64,000 nt of DNA from QVMG01 sp032073245 (GCA_032073245.1 DAMANX010000022.1:1-64000); one strand, 5' to 3'; counted from the stretch's first letter, positions 37,101-46,087 are shown. Numbers and translations: made by a program. The notes: generated by a model from the letters alone, not told the origin.

Positions 37101-37543
37101 GTTTTGATCTGAATGTATTCTTTCAGGGTGTTGCAGGAACAAAAGGTATGTTAAGCAATTTTGCCGGATGGGCATTATTCTCTGAAGGAAATATACAGCG
37201 TTGGCAAATGGATGAAGCGTTTGATGAAGCAAATCCAACTCGCTATCCTGGATATCCGCGTATAACAAACTTAGGGAATACAACCGGAGTGAACAATCAA
37301 ACATCTGATTTCTGGGTAAGAAACGCTTCTTACCTTCGTCTGAAAAATATTCAATTAGGATATACATTACCTAAAAAAATACTGAATAACACTTTTATCT
37401 CAAATATACGTATATATGCTTCCGCCGAAAATCCATATACCTGGCATAGTTATCCAAAAGGATGGGATCCGGAAACTAAGACCGGAGGCGATTATTATCC
37501 GTTTATGAGTACATATACATTTGGATTAAACGTAAAATTCTAA
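34139..37543 (+). CDS. SusC/RagA-type TonB-dependent outer-membrane transporter with STN domain
   Basis: 1,134 residues. In order: a signal peptide after a long basic start; an STN signalling domain (about 50-120, SGVTLEEAIKAVEENTNYVFFLN); a carboxypeptidase-regulatory-like domain (about 130-210, GRIVDEQGEAVIGANVVEKG); a TonB plug (VVVVGYGIQKKVNVVG ... LIDGIPGNLADINPNDI); and the beta barrel ending in FGLNVKF. It imports glycan fragments with the SusD partner encoded 4 bp downstream. The STN domain fits the sigma/FecR pair upstream. Confidence 0.92.
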   Translation: MKKKSMRGIAIPFLNINSFRKMKLIVLFAVVSLLQLTAAQSHAQNAKIDLHLSGVTLEEAIKAVEENTNYVFFLNHSDIDLNQKVSVNVNDAEIREVLKQVLTNNNYRIENNKIVVLPATNQQSNQITGRIVDEQGEAVIGANVVEKGTTNGTITNYDGEFALSIATGSILQITYIGYHPKEITITDSRFYPIQLSEDTQTLDEVVVVGYGIQKKVNVVGSIATVDPKQLEGRAQTSVVSALAGQMPGVTITQAGGRPGEQTGTIRVRGLGSFGATPDALILIDGIPGNLADINPNDIASISVLKDASTAAIYGARAANGVVLVSTKTGQEGRLVVNYSGYAGFNKATALPEFVDSWEYATLLNKAEGITRFTDAEIQAMKDGSRPDEFANEKYTDDLFRTGFQTGHDLSITGGTDKSRYMASFGYLNQDAILQNNNFTRYNARLNLTSQLSDKLKMTIRLRGDKSKMEEPFFAGSVDEGSNKNNRIPVFIQQSMRFPGYKPSVLSDGSWGPGVKNFGTPKAWLESGAFSERPIMRLEAHAQFDYKPIEGLTIMALGAYNYTNRNEKAYRATLPVKVNDQVNVLGPSTLEEKSLNREYKTFQATVDYTTMLNNAHYISALVGYSWEDESERNMEASRMNFPGNSLPYLTAGSPDTQLNNGGGYDWVIQSFFGRLQYNYKERYLIEGTVRYDGSSRFPVNERYGLFPSGAVGWRISEESFMRDNEKLSFIDQLKLKASIGILGNNNIGNYAYQSVYNLGANNNYPIGMSLAQGARLTTYTDPNLKWETSRTTDVGIESILWNGLLSFNASYFYRYTYDILYKPNASVSSIFGLALSEVNTGEVSNRGWEFEVSHQNRIGNVKYGISGNFSIIKNRIESLGVGNVELANGMIGNGSDLFVGYSMQPYYGYKTDGVFVDQADIDSWFAHTDQSAMGSNKANTKPGDIRYLDISGPDGVPDGKVDPTYDRTYLGSKFPKYNFGLSLNAEYKGFDLNVFFQGVAGTKGMLSNFAGWALFSEGNIQRWQMDEAFDEANPTRYPGYPRITNLGNTTGVNNQTSDFWVRNASYLRLKNIQLGYTLPKKILNNTFISNIRIYASAENPYTWHSYPKGWDPETKTGGDYYPFMSTYTFGLNVKF

Positions 37544-37547
37544 AAGT

Positions 37548-39167
37548 ATGCAAACAATAATAAATAAAATAACAGTACTGTTTTTCCTGGCGATTCTATT
37601 AGCCGGGTGTAATATGGATCGTTACCCGTTAACGGCTTTTGGTGAAGATGATTTTTTTACGAGTGAAGAAAATGCGAATCTGGCCATTGCAGGTTTATAT
37701 AGAGGTAATATCAAATTTAATGAGCCGGAATATTCGCCAAGTGATTGGTGGGGATACGCTGCAAATATCCTTCTGGATGGTGTCTCCGATCTAGGTTATG
37801 ATCGTAGAGGTTTTAATAACGCGATTGGGCAATTAACCTCTGGTGGAATTCTTTCAAATAATAATAATGTGACAGCTTTGTATCAGGAACCTTATAAAAG
37901 AATAAGTGCCTGTACACGCTTTATTGAAAACGTAGATAAGATAGGTAGTAGTAGCCAGGTGACACGCCTGAAAGCAGAAGCTCGTTTTATACGTGCGTGC
38001 TCTTATTTTTATCTGGCTTCTTATTTCCATGATGTACCTTTGGTTACGACTGTTTTAACACTGGAAGAAGCAAACAATGTTTCCAAAGCAAAAAGAGCTG
38101 ATATAATTCGGTTTGTTATTGAGGAGTTTAATGAAATAGCCGATCAGTTACCACGTCACAAAGACCTTCCGGCATCGGAGTTGGGACGGGCAACACAACA
38201 GGCAGCACTGGCTTTTCTGGCACGTACTCACATGCTTGCCAATAACTATTCTGAAGCAGCTGCTACATGTAAAAAGATTATTGACATGGGTGATAATGCT
38301 TTGTTCGCAGATTACCAGTCTCTATTTTATCCTTCCGGAAAAACCAGCTCAGAACATATCTTTGCCTGTTTTTTGATTGATAACCTGGCAGGATATGCTT
38401 TACCACAACATGTTTTCCCGATCAAAGATGGAGGGTGGTGTCTGGCAAATGGCAACTCAATTCTGTTTGAAGCTTATGATTTCCTTGACGGTACACCGTT
38501 TAGTTATGAAGACCCACGTTTCAACAAAGAAAATTTTGGAGAGAATCGTGATCCGCGTCTTAACTATACTTTGATATATAATGGTTCTGTTTTCCGCGGT
38601 ACGGAGTATATCTGCCACCCAGAATCTAATTCGGCAGATAAAATGGGTGCAGGGCAGGTAACTCAAACAGGTTATTTGCTGCGTAAATACTTTGATGAAA
38701 GCTGGTCTGGGGATTTGAATAGTTATGGTGGCATAGTTCCGATTGTACGGTATGCGGATATTCTGTTAATGTATCTGGAAGCAGAAATGGAAGCAGGAAC
38801 ACCAATCACGCAAGCATTACTCGATCAAACAATTAATGCCGTCAGAGCACGTGTAGGAATGGCAGGTATAACCGATACGAATGCCGCAACTTTACGTGAG
38901 AAAATCCGTAAAGAAAGAATGGTTGAATTAGCTTTCGAAGGACATCGTTTATGGGATCTTTTCCGTTGGGGGAATGCTGTTGAAAGACTTAATACTCCAA
39001 TGTATGGTTCCCCATTTGATGTTAAAGATCCAAGCACGATAAAAATGCTTGATGGAAAACCGGATGCCTACAATCGTTGGTATGTAAATACCCGTTCATT
39101 CGTGGCAGGTCAGGAAATCTGGCCTATTCCGCAGGCAGAGCAGAATATTAATCCGAATTTACGGTAA
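37548..39167 (+). CDS. SusD/RagB-type glycan-binding lipoprotein
   Basis: 539 residues. The lipobox LAGC places the lipid cysteine near residue 21. SusD features: an N-terminal helical TPR-like region (LKAEARFIRACSYFYLASYFHDVPLV), KAKRADIIRFVIEEFNEIADQLP and the C-terminal RKERMVELAFEGHRLWDLFRWG signature. It sits on the cell surface as the lid of the SusC barrel and determines ligand capture. Ligand identity is suggested only by the three sulfatases that follow. Confidence 0.92.
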   Translation: MQTIINKITVLFFLAILLAGCNMDRYPLTAFGEDDFFTSEENANLAIAGLYRGNIKFNEPEYSPSDWWGYAANILLDGVSDLGYDRRGFNNAIGQLTSGGILSNNNNVTALYQEPYKRISACTRFIENVDKIGSSSQVTRLKAEARFIRACSYFYLASYFHDVPLVTTVLTLEEANNVSKAKRADIIRFVIEEFNEIADQLPRHKDLPASELGRATQQAALAFLARTHMLANNYSEAAATCKKIIDMGDNALFADYQSLFYPSGKTSSEHIFACFLIDNLAGYALPQHVFPIKDGGWCLANGNSILFEAYDFLDGTPFSYEDPRFNKENFGENRDPRLNYTLIYNGSVFRGTEYICHPESNSADKMGAGQVTQTGYLLRKYFDESWSGDLNSYGGIVPIVRYADILLMYLEAEMEAGTPITQALLDQTINAVRARVGMAGITDTNAATLREKIRKERMVELAFEGHRLWDLFRWGNAVERLNTPMYGSPFDVKDPSTIKMLDGKPDAYNRWYVNTRSFVAGQEIWPIPQAEQNINPNLR

Positions 39168-39178
39168 TTTTAGTCCTC

Positions 39179-39203
39179 AAGGTCCTTAGTTATTAAGGAC
39201 CTT
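39179..39203. terminator. Hairpin after the SusD gene
   Basis: AAGGTCCTTAG and its complement around TTATT (perfect 10-bp stem). It has no strong T-run, so it may reduce rather than end transcription into the sulfatase genes. Confidence 0.5.
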
Positions 39204-39212
39204 AGGTAAAGT

Positions 39213-39371
39213 GGGGTTGACTAAAAAGTCCCAAAGAAAAAATGAAACACAGAGACACAGAGACACAGAGAACACAGAATTTTTATTATGCTGATAGGGA
39301 GGAATCTATAAATCTCCGTGTTCTCTGTGGCTCTGTGTTTAGCTCTTTGCATTGACTTTTTAGTCAGCCCC
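39213..39371. repeat. Long hairpin element, CACAGAG family, copy 2
   Basis: The outer arms GGGGTTGACTAAAAAGTC (39213-39230) and GACTTTTTAGTCAGCCCC (39354-39371) pair at 17 of 18 positions. The inner arms AAACACAGAGACACAGAG (39245-39262) and CTCTGTGGCTCTGTGTTT (39323-39340) pair almost fully. The architecture and inner motif match 6940-7089. It fills most of the SusD-sulfatase gap. Confidence 0.75.
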
Positions 39372-39401
39372 TTCTTCCTTAAAGATTCATTGATTAAAGT
39401 A

Positions 39402-40904
39402 ATGAAAAAGTTAAACTTATCTCATATTGTCATATATCCGGTTTTAGGCCTTAATGTTATAAGCTTAACAGCGCAGGATCGGCCTAATATACTGATTATT
39501 CATACGGATGAGCAAAACTTCCGAACCTTGGGATGTTACCGGGAATTGTTATCCGAAGAGCAGGCGTGTGTCTGGGGACCGGGTAATAAAGTGGAAACGC
39601 CTTATATTGATGGTTTGGCACGGCAGGGTGTATTATTTGCTAATTGTTATGCCACAACTCCTGTTAGTTCTCCAAGTAGAGCTTCTTTTCTGACAGGGCT
39701 TTATCCACAGAATGCCGGTATGTATACCAATGATATGGTATTGAACGAAGAAGCAACAACTTTTGCGGAAGTATTACGGGAGAATGGATATGCAACCGGT
39801 TATATAGGTAAACTCCATTTGAATGGTAAAGGACGTCCCGAATGGATGCCAGAGAGAGATTTCGGTTTTACTGATAATCGGTATATGTATAACCGCGGCC
39901 ATTGGAAGAAAATCATAGAAACAGAGGAAGGTCCCGCTTTTCGGACAAATGATCCGATAAGTAGTACAGATTCTCTTACATTCACTACCGATTTTCTGAC
40001 GAACCGGGCTCTTGAATTTATAGACAACCACAAAAAAGAACCCTTTTGTTGTCTTTTAAGCATACCCGATCCGCATAGTGCTAATTTAGTGAGATCTCCT
40101 TATGACTCCCTGTATATTAATATGGAATTCCGGCAACCCCAAACCGGACAGAAAGACACTGCCGGATTACCAGCCTGGGCACATGGGGAAAACCTACCCG
40201 GCGATAGAATGGAAGACATGGCACAATATTTCGGTATGATAAAATGTATCGATGATAATGTGGGGCGGTTATTGCAAAAGCTTAAGAATGATGGTTTGAT
40301 GGATAGAACAATTATTGTTTTTACTTCTGATCATGGAGATATGTGCGGAGAACATGGCCTGATAAATAAAGGTGTTCCTTTAGAAGCTTCGGCTAAAGTT
40401 CCATTTATTATTTATTATCCGAAAGGTATCCAGCAAGGCCTTGTTGTGAAATATGTGATGTCGGTAGCAGATTTTGCTCCATCCTTATTAGGCTTTTTAA
40501 ATTTACAACTTTCTTCTGATATTAATGGACGGGATTTATCTCCTCTATGGACGGGGAATCAGCTACCTGAGAAATATGAAGATATTGTTTTCATGCGATC
40601 CATAACAGCTGAAATGATGAAAAGTGATTGGGATGATTCTACAACAGCCAAGCGTGAGTTGTGGTTATCGGCTGTAACACCTGGATATAAGATAACCTAT
40701 TCTGAAAATGAGGGAGACGTTCCCTGGTTAACAGACCTTCGTAAAGATCCGGATGAATTGAATAATTGTTTCGATAATCCGGAATATAGCACTGTGGTTA
40801 GAGAGCTGAGTCAGCAACTTATTATTTACGGATGGCAATATAATGACCACCGTATTAATAATCCAAACATTAAAAAGGCTATAAAAAATGCTTTACAGAG
40901 ATAA
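39402..40904 (+). CDS. Ser-type sulfatase (family S1-like), secreted
   Basis: 500 residues from the ATG at 39402; the longer frame would run into the hairpin element. A signal peptide precedes TAQDRPNILIIHTDEQNF. The sulfatase signature S89-S-P-S-R93 (PVSSPSRASFLTGLYPQNAG) gives the serine that an anaerobic maturase turns into formylglycine. TSDHGDMCGEHGL carries metal-binding residues. The second-best match is to host-glycan sulfatases of gut Bacteroidetes; the target position on the sugar cannot be read. First of three sulfatases after a SusC/D pair. Confidence 0.88.
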   Translation: MKKLNLSHIVIYPVLGLNVISLTAQDRPNILIIHTDEQNFRTLGCYRELLSEEQACVWGPGNKVETPYIDGLARQGVLFANCYATTPVSSPSRASFLTGLYPQNAGMYTNDMVLNEEATTFAEVLRENGYATGYIGKLHLNGKGRPEWMPERDFGFTDNRYMYNRGHWKKIIETEEGPAFRTNDPISSTDSLTFTTDFLTNRALEFIDNHKKEPFCCLLSIPDPHSANLVRSPYDSLYINMEFRQPQTGQKDTAGLPAWAHGENLPGDRMEDMAQYFGMIKCIDDNVGRLLQKLKNDGLMDRTIIVFTSDHGDMCGEHGLINKGVPLEASAKVPFIIYYPKGIQQGLVVKYVMSVADFAPSLLGFLNLQLSSDINGRDLSPLWTGNQLPEKYEDIVFMRSITAEMMKSDWDDSTTAKRELWLSAVTPGYKITYSENEGDVPWLTDLRKDPDELNNCFDNPEYSTVVRELSQQLIIYGWQYNDHRINNPNIKKAIKNALQR

Positions 40905-40977
40905 GGAATTAGCAAATTAATATACATTTGTGAATCCTTAGAATCTGAAAGAAATAAAACATTCAAAAATATTGAAG

Positions 40978-42507
40978 ATGAAAAAAACGATTGCCCTGGG
41001 GCTGGGCACTACTCTGCTCGTTTCGTGTACAGGAGGAGCAAAAAAACAAAATGAAGAGAAAATTCAGCCAAATGTCATAATTATCCTGGCTGATGATATA
41101 GGTTACGGTGACTTAAGCTGTAACGGAGAGCCGACAATTCATACACCCAATGTTGAGAAGTTAGCCAATCAAGGAGTTCGTTTTACGGATGCGCATGCAG
41201 TAGCAGCGACCAGTACTCCTTCTCGTTATTCTCTGTTGACCGGACAATATGCATGGCGCCGGAATGATACAGGTATTGCAACGGGTGATGCGGGTATGGT
41301 GATCCGTCCGGAACAAACGACTATTGCCGATATGTTTCGTGAAGGCGGATATGTTACCGGAGCGGTTGGTAAATGGCATCTTGGTTTAGGTGATACACAG
41401 GGATCACAAGACTGGAATGGTTTTATCACTCCGGGACCTTCGGATATCGGTTTTGATTATTCCTATATTATGGCAGCTACGGGAGACCGGGTGCCCTGCG
41501 TCTATGTAGAGAATCAACGGGTAGTTAATCTGGATCCTGATGCACCTATTGCTGTAAGTTATAAAGAACCTTTTCCCGGCGAACCTTTAGGAAAAGATCA
41601 TCCGGAAATGTTATACGTGCAAAAGCCGAGTTTAAATCATGGACATGATCAGGCAATTGTGAATGGTATTTCCCGTATTGGTTATATGAAAGGAGGAGGA
41701 CGCGCACTTTGGGTGGATGAAAATATCGGAGATAGCATAACACATAATGCAGTGAAATTTATTGAGACGAATCACGATAAACCTTTCTTCCTGTATTTTG
41801 CAACTAATGACATTCATGTACCTCGTGTACCACATCCTCGCTTTGTAGGTAAAAGCGGAATGGGGCCACGTGGAGATGCTATTCTTGAATTCGATTGGAG
41901 TGTCGGACAAATCATGGCAACGTTAGAGAAATATGGTTTAGCTGAAAATACACTTATTATATTGACCAGTGATAATGGTCCTGTGGTGGACGATGGTTAC
42001 CAGGATCAGGCAGTAGAGTTATTAGGAGAGCATCGCCCATGGGGACCTTTCCGTGGTGGTAAATATAGTATATTTGAAGCCGGAACACGTGTGCCTTTTG
42101 TTGTTAGTTGGCCGGCAAAAATTAAACAGGCTGTTTCAGATGCATTGGTTTCACAAATAGATATCTTTGCTTCACTCTCAAAATTGATTGGAAAAGAGAT
42201 ACCGGAAGGTGTGGCACCGGATAGCCGTGATCAATTAAATACTTTATTGGGGACAGATACTAAAGGGCGTGATTATATTGTGGAACAAGCCGGTTCCTTG
42301 TCTGTTTCTTCCGGCAATTGGAAATATATTGCTCCAAGTAATGGAAGTGCGTATAATAGTTTAACCAATACAGAATTGGGTAACAATAAAGAAGTTCAAC
42401 TCTATAATCTTAAAGAGGATAAAGGTGAAAAGAATAATCTGGCTGCCCAATATCCGGAAAAGGTTGAAGAATTGAAAGCAATATTAGAAAAGGAAAAAAA
42501 CAAATAA
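40978..42507 (+). CDS. Ser-type sulfatase, lipoprotein
   Basis: 509 residues from the ATG at 40978. The lipobox LLVSC gives the cysteine near residue 17. Signature S79-T-P-S-R83 (ATSTPSRYSLLTGQYAWR) with the N-terminal metal site NVIIILADDIGYGDL and LTSDNGPVVDD near the metal. The GKWHLGLG motif is also typical. The lipid anchor suggests a surface or periplasmic position distinct from the first sulfatase. The 73-bp gap to the preceding gene suggests a common transcript. Confidence 0.88.
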   Translation: MKKTIALGLGTTLLVSCTGGAKKQNEEKIQPNVIIILADDIGYGDLSCNGEPTIHTPNVEKLANQGVRFTDAHAVAATSTPSRYSLLTGQYAWRRNDTGIATGDAGMVIRPEQTTIADMFREGGYVTGAVGKWHLGLGDTQGSQDWNGFITPGPSDIGFDYSYIMAATGDRVPCVYVENQRVVNLDPDAPIAVSYKEPFPGEPLGKDHPEMLYVQKPSLNHGHDQAIVNGISRIGYMKGGGRALWVDENIGDSITHNAVKFIETNHDKPFFLYFATNDIHVPRVPHPRFVGKSGMGPRGDAILEFDWSVGQIMATLEKYGLAENTLIILTSDNGPVVDDGYQDQAVELLGEHRPWGPFRGGKYSIFEAGTRVPFVVSWPAKIKQAVSDALVSQIDIFASLSKLIGKEIPEGVAPDSRDQLNTLLGTDTKGRDYIVEQAGSLSVSSGNWKYIAPSNGSAYNSLTNTELGNNKEVQLYNLKEDKGEKNNLAAQYPEKVEELKAILEKEKNK

Positions 42508-42514
42508 ATTAATC

Positions 42515-44101
42515 ATGAAACGAAGAGCCTTTCTGAAAACATCAGCAGCCATGGGGCTAGGTTTGGGGCATACCGTTGTATCCCGTGCAGAAAAGATGGT
42601 GAATACTTCAACCGAAAGTAAGCAACCGGATAAAAAGCCTCATATAATATTTATTATGACGGATCAACACCGGGGAGATGCTTTGGGCTGCATGGGAAAC
42701 AAGTCGATCTTTACTCCCCATATTGACAGCCTGGCACAGGAAGGTTCTTTGTTCGTTTCAGGTTATACATCATCACCTAGTAGCACCCCTGCCCGTGCCG
42801 GTTTATTGACTGGAATGTCACCCTGGCATCATGGAATGCTTGGTTATGGAAGGGTAGCGGAGAAATATCGATACGAAATGCCTCAGATGCTTCGAAACTT
42901 AGGCTATTATACTTTTGGAATAGGTAAGATGCATTGGTATCCGCAGAAATCGTTACATGGTTTTCACACCACATTGCTTGATGAAAGCGGGAGAGTAGAA
43001 ACGAAAGATTATACAAGTGATTATCGAGAATGGTTTCAGTTGAACGCTCCCGCGAAAAATCCGGATGAAACAGGTATTGGGTGGAATGATCATGGAGCAG
43101 GTATTTATAAATTAGATGAAAAACTTCATCCTACAACTTGGACGGGACAAACAGCATGCGAACTTATTCGTAATTATGAATCGGATAAGCCTCTCTTCTT
43201 GAAGGTCTCTTTTGCCCGTCCTCATAGTCCTTATGATCCACCACAACGTTATCTGGATATGTACAAAAATGTAGATATACCTAAACCTGCAGTAGGTGAT
43301 TGGTGTGGAGAATTTGCAGAAAGGCTGGATGTTGATAAAGCACCAAAAGATGCTGCATTTGGTAATTTTGGTGATGATTATGCAGTTAATTCCCGTCGTC
43401 ATTATTATGCGAATATCACTTTTATCGACGATCAGGTAGGTGAAATTATTGAGACATTGAAACAAAAAGGAATGTATGATAACGCTCTTATTTGTTTTAC
43501 AGCCGATCATGGAGATATGATGGGAGATCATTATCACTGGCGGAAAACTTATCCTTATGAAGGTTCTGCAAAGATCCCTTATATCGTGAAGTGGCCGGAA
43601 ACAATCTCACGTACAGTTCCTAATGGAGCACATATCGAACAACCGGTAGAACTGCGTGACTTCTTACCAACCTTTATCGATATTGCTGGAGGCGCTGTAC
43701 CTCCTGATATGGATGGACGATCTCTCCGGCAATTGGTGCAGGGAGATACGGCGTCATGGCGTAAATACATCGATATGGAACATGCAACCTGTTACCGCAA
43801 AGAGAATTACTGGTGTGCATTAACCGATGGAAAGATAAAATATATATGGAATTATAATACAGGAGAGGAGCAGCTTTTCGATTTACAAAAGGATCCGAAC
43901 GAATTGCATGAATGTTCTTCAGATAAACCGTATGCTCGTCAACTGAAAGAACTTAGGGGGGCTATGGTGGCACATCTTTCGGAGCGTGGAGAAGAGTTCG
44001 TAAAAGATGGAAAGCTTATGAAATTATCTACTACCGTATTATATAGTCCATTATATCCCGGAGGAACTACGGTTGCGCCCGATCATCCGGATAGAAAATA
44101 G
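42515..44101 (+). CDS. Ser-type sulfatase with Tat-like leader
   Basis: 528 residues, 7 bp after the preceding gene. Leader MKRRAFLKTSAAMGLGLGHT resembles a twin-arginine signal. Metal and catalytic motifs: HIIFIMTDQHRGDALG, S90-T-P-A-R94 (SSTPARAGLLTGMSPW), GKMHWYPQ and CFTADHGDMMGDHYHWRKTYPYEGSAKIPYIVKWP. The pattern fits arylsulfatase-like enzymes of gut Bacteroidetes, but the substrate is open. Three differently exported sulfatases in one locus suggest stepwise desulfation of one glycan. Confidence 0.88.
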   Translation: MKRRAFLKTSAAMGLGLGHTVVSRAEKMVNTSTESKQPDKKPHIIFIMTDQHRGDALGCMGNKSIFTPHIDSLAQEGSLFVSGYTSSPSSTPARAGLLTGMSPWHHGMLGYGRVAEKYRYEMPQMLRNLGYYTFGIGKMHWYPQKSLHGFHTTLLDESGRVETKDYTSDYREWFQLNAPAKNPDETGIGWNDHGAGIYKLDEKLHPTTWTGQTACELIRNYESDKPLFLKVSFARPHSPYDPPQRYLDMYKNVDIPKPAVGDWCGEFAERLDVDKAPKDAAFGNFGDDYAVNSRRHYYANITFIDDQVGEIIETLKQKGMYDNALICFTADHGDMMGDHYHWRKTYPYEGSAKIPYIVKWPETISRTVPNGAHIEQPVELRDFLPTFIDIAGGAVPPDMDGRSLRQLVQGDTASWRKYIDMEHATCYRKENYWCALTDGKIKYIWNYNTGEEQLFDLQKDPNELHECSSDKPYARQLKELRGAMVAHLSERGEEFVKDGKLMKLSTTVLYSPLYPGGTTVAPDHPDRK

Positions 44102-44150
44102 AGGTTTGAATCAGGTTTATATGCTTCCATAATCGGTTTTTATACGTTTT

Positions 44151-44184
44151 TTTGTTTTTAATCCTAATAATGGACGTATCTTTG
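44151..44184 (+). promoter_or_regulatory. Promoter of the LysE-type gene
   Basis: TTTG (44151-44154) and TATCTTTG (44177-44184), 22 bp apart, slightly longer than the usual spacing. It is 27 bp ahead of the start. Confidence 0.6.
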
Positions 44185-44210
44185 TGCCCTCAATTGAAAA
44201 CATAATCTGA

Positions 44211-44858
44211 ATGATCGGACTAATTGGTAAAGGGTTATTAATTGGGGTGTTAGTCTCCGCACCTATGGGGCCTATCGGGATGCTTTGCATACAGCGTACG
44301 CTTAATAAAGGGCGTTTGCATGGCTTTGTGACCGGACTTGGGGCTGCCTTATCCGATGTTATTTATGCTGCTATAACAAGTCTTGCAATGGGGGTTGTCG
44401 CAGGTTTTGTTGAAAGTAATCATGACATTCTACAACTGTTCGGAAGTATTGTATTAGCAGGTTTTGGATATTACATTTTTCAAAGTAATCCTGTCAGAAG
44501 CCTTCGGAAACAAAAAGAAAATAAATTATCATTCACCCAAGACTTTATTTCAGCTTTTCTTCTTACATTTAGCAACGTATTAATTGTCCTATTATATATA
44601 GGACTTTTTGCTCGTTTTGGATTTGTTAGAACAGAATATTCCCTGTGGATGTTATTGGGCGGTGTAGCTTGTATAGGGATTGGAGCTGTTTTGTGGTGGT
44701 TTGTAATAACTTATGTTGTATCCAAATTGAGTAAATGGTTTAATATCCGGGGTATTTGGTTAATGAATCGCATTGTAGGCTCTATTATTATAATACTATC
44801 AATATTTGGGCTTCTTTCTGCATTCTTTTCCTCTTATATTGATTTACCAACTCTCTAA
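44211..44858 (+). CDS. LysE/RhtB-family exporter
   Basis: 215 residues with about six membrane segments: residues about 5-25 (GLLIGVLVSAPMGPIGMLCIQ), 40-62, 70-88, 110-135, 145-170 and 185-208. The conserved start G-x-x-[PS]-G-P-x-x-x-x-[IV]-x-R is seen as APMGPIGMLCIQRTLNKG. LysE-type proteins export amino acids or similar small molecules across the inner membrane. The substrate is unknown. A CBM9-like gene follows after 12 bp and may be co-transcribed. Confidence 0.8.
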   Translation: MIGLIGKGLLIGVLVSAPMGPIGMLCIQRTLNKGRLHGFVTGLGAALSDVIYAAITSLAMGVVAGFVESNHDILQLFGSIVLAGFGYYIFQSNPVRSLRKQKENKLSFTQDFISAFLLTFSNVLIVLLYIGLFARFGFVRTEYSLWMLLGGVACIGIGAVLWWFVITYVVSKLSKWFNIRGIWLMNRIVGSIIIILSIFGLLSAFFSSYIDLPTL

Positions 44859-44870
44859 AATTATTTATAT

Positions 44871-45512
44871 ATGAAAAAGCTCAAAGTACCTTATTTAGTT
44901 ACGTTAGATGTTCTGGATTTATCTTCTGTAGGTTTCCTGATGGAAAATAAAGCACATCGTGAATACATTGAAGTTATCAACTGGGATTCTTATCCATATA
45001 AGCCAATTGTCGCATTTGATATTGCGCGGACGGATCTCAATCTGTATATCCGTTTCTTTGTGAAAGGTAATTCCCTGAAAGCTTTGTATGCAGAGGATGG
45101 ATCTCCCGTTTATACTGATAGTTGCGTTGAATTCTTTATGCAAAAAGAAGGTGACTCCAAATATATGAATTTTGAATTTAATTGCATTGGTACTTGTGAT
45201 GCTTCCCTCCGTGTTTCACGTGACGAAAAAGAATCACTTTCTCCGGAACAGTATCAATCTATTCGTCGTTTATCTTCTTTGGATAAAACAACTTTTAGTG
45301 AAAAAAAAGGAATACATTCCTGGGAGCTGATAGTCGCTATACCATTTAGCGTTATGGGGCTTGATCCGAAATCTCTTCCTGAAAAGATAAAAGGTAATTT
45401 CTATAAGTGTGCCGACGATACTGAATTTCCTCATTTTGTGAGCTGGAATCCAATAGGAACGGAGAATCCGGATTTCCATCGTCCTGAGTTCTTTGGGGAG
45501 ATTTATTTATAA
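44871..45512 (+). CDS. CBM9-like (carbohydrate-binding family 9) domain protein
   Basis: 213 residues without a signal peptide. YKPIVAFDIARTDLNLYIRFFVKGNSLKALYAEDGSPVYTDSCVEFFMQ has the usual CBM9_2/DOMON-like layout, with D-S-C-V-E-F at the ligand edge and NPIGTENPDFHRPEFFGEIYL at the end. Such stand-alone domains are common in Bacteroidetes, and their ligand is rarely known. Lack of a leader suggests a cytoplasmic protein, which is odd for a sugar-binding module. Confidence 0.6.
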   Translation: MKKLKVPYLVTLDVLDLSSVGFLMENKAHREYIEVINWDSYPYKPIVAFDIARTDLNLYIRFFVKGNSLKALYAEDGSPVYTDSCVEFFMQKEGDSKYMNFEFNCIGTCDASLRVSRDEKESLSPEQYQSIRRLSSLDKTTFSEKKGIHSWELIVAIPFSVMGLDPKSLPEKIKGNFYKCADDTEFPHFVSWNPIGTENPDFHRPEFFGEIYL

Positions 45513-45530
45513 TCGGAGCTAAAAGACATT

Positions 45531-45573
45531 AAAAAAAAGAGGTGAATCTAGCACAAGATTCACCTCTTTTTTT
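45531..45573. terminator. Bidirectional terminator
   Basis: AAAGAGGTGAATCT pairs with AGATTCACCTCTTT around GCACA, between the convergent CBM9-like and DUF6249-like genes, with long A- and T-runs. Confidence 0.85.
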
Positions 45574-45592
45574 AAACACACATTTTTTCAAG

Positions 45593-45997
45593 TCAATCCT
45601 TTTTCTTATTCATTTTCATTTCTATAAGAAATGCAATAATCAGGCCAATACCTCCACAAAGTAGAACAGATGCACCATATACTGCGCTATACATTTCCCT
45701 GTTATTCCAGTTACCATTTCTAATCGCTTCACTAAAGGCAATATTAAGGAAGAATCCGATAAGGATACCTAATCCTATTCCAGCCATCAGGAATCCTATT
45801 TTTAATGCGCTAAATGATATTCCTTTAAAGTATGAGGGAAGGCCCAGTTTTCCATCAAAAGGAACACGATCCATTTTGTCACTCATTTTTTCAATCAAGG
45901 TAAGACGTTCTTTACGACGAGCAAACAATTCAAACAGGCCGTATGTTCCGGCTACACATATTCCAACTACAAGTGGAATGGTAATAAATTCTAACAT
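45593..45997 (-). CDS. Small inner-membrane protein, DUF6249-like
   Basis: 134 residues. It has three hydrophobic segments: 1-22 (FITIPLVVGICVAGTYGLFELF), about 62-86 and 105-127 (AVYGASVLLCGGIGLIIAFLIEM). Between them is a basic helix (ARRKERLTLIEKMSDKMD) on the cytoplasmic side. I associate this shape with DUF6249 proteins, a small Bacteroidetes family often encoded next to an ECF sigma factor, as here in divergent position. Function unknown. Confidence 0.6.
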   Translation of the reverse strand: MLEFITIPLVVGICVAGTYGLFELFARRKERLTLIEKMSDKMDRVPFDGKLGLPSYFKGISFSALKIGFLMAGIGLGILIGFFLNIAFSEAIRNGNWNNREMYSAVYGASVLLCGGIGLIIAFLIEMKMNKKKD

Positions 45998-46087
45998 ATT
46001 ATTTATTTTTAGTGATTAATAATTCCGTTTGCCTATTTGACGCAACCCTTTTCAATAGGTTACACTTTCTTTGGTGAAAAATATTAT

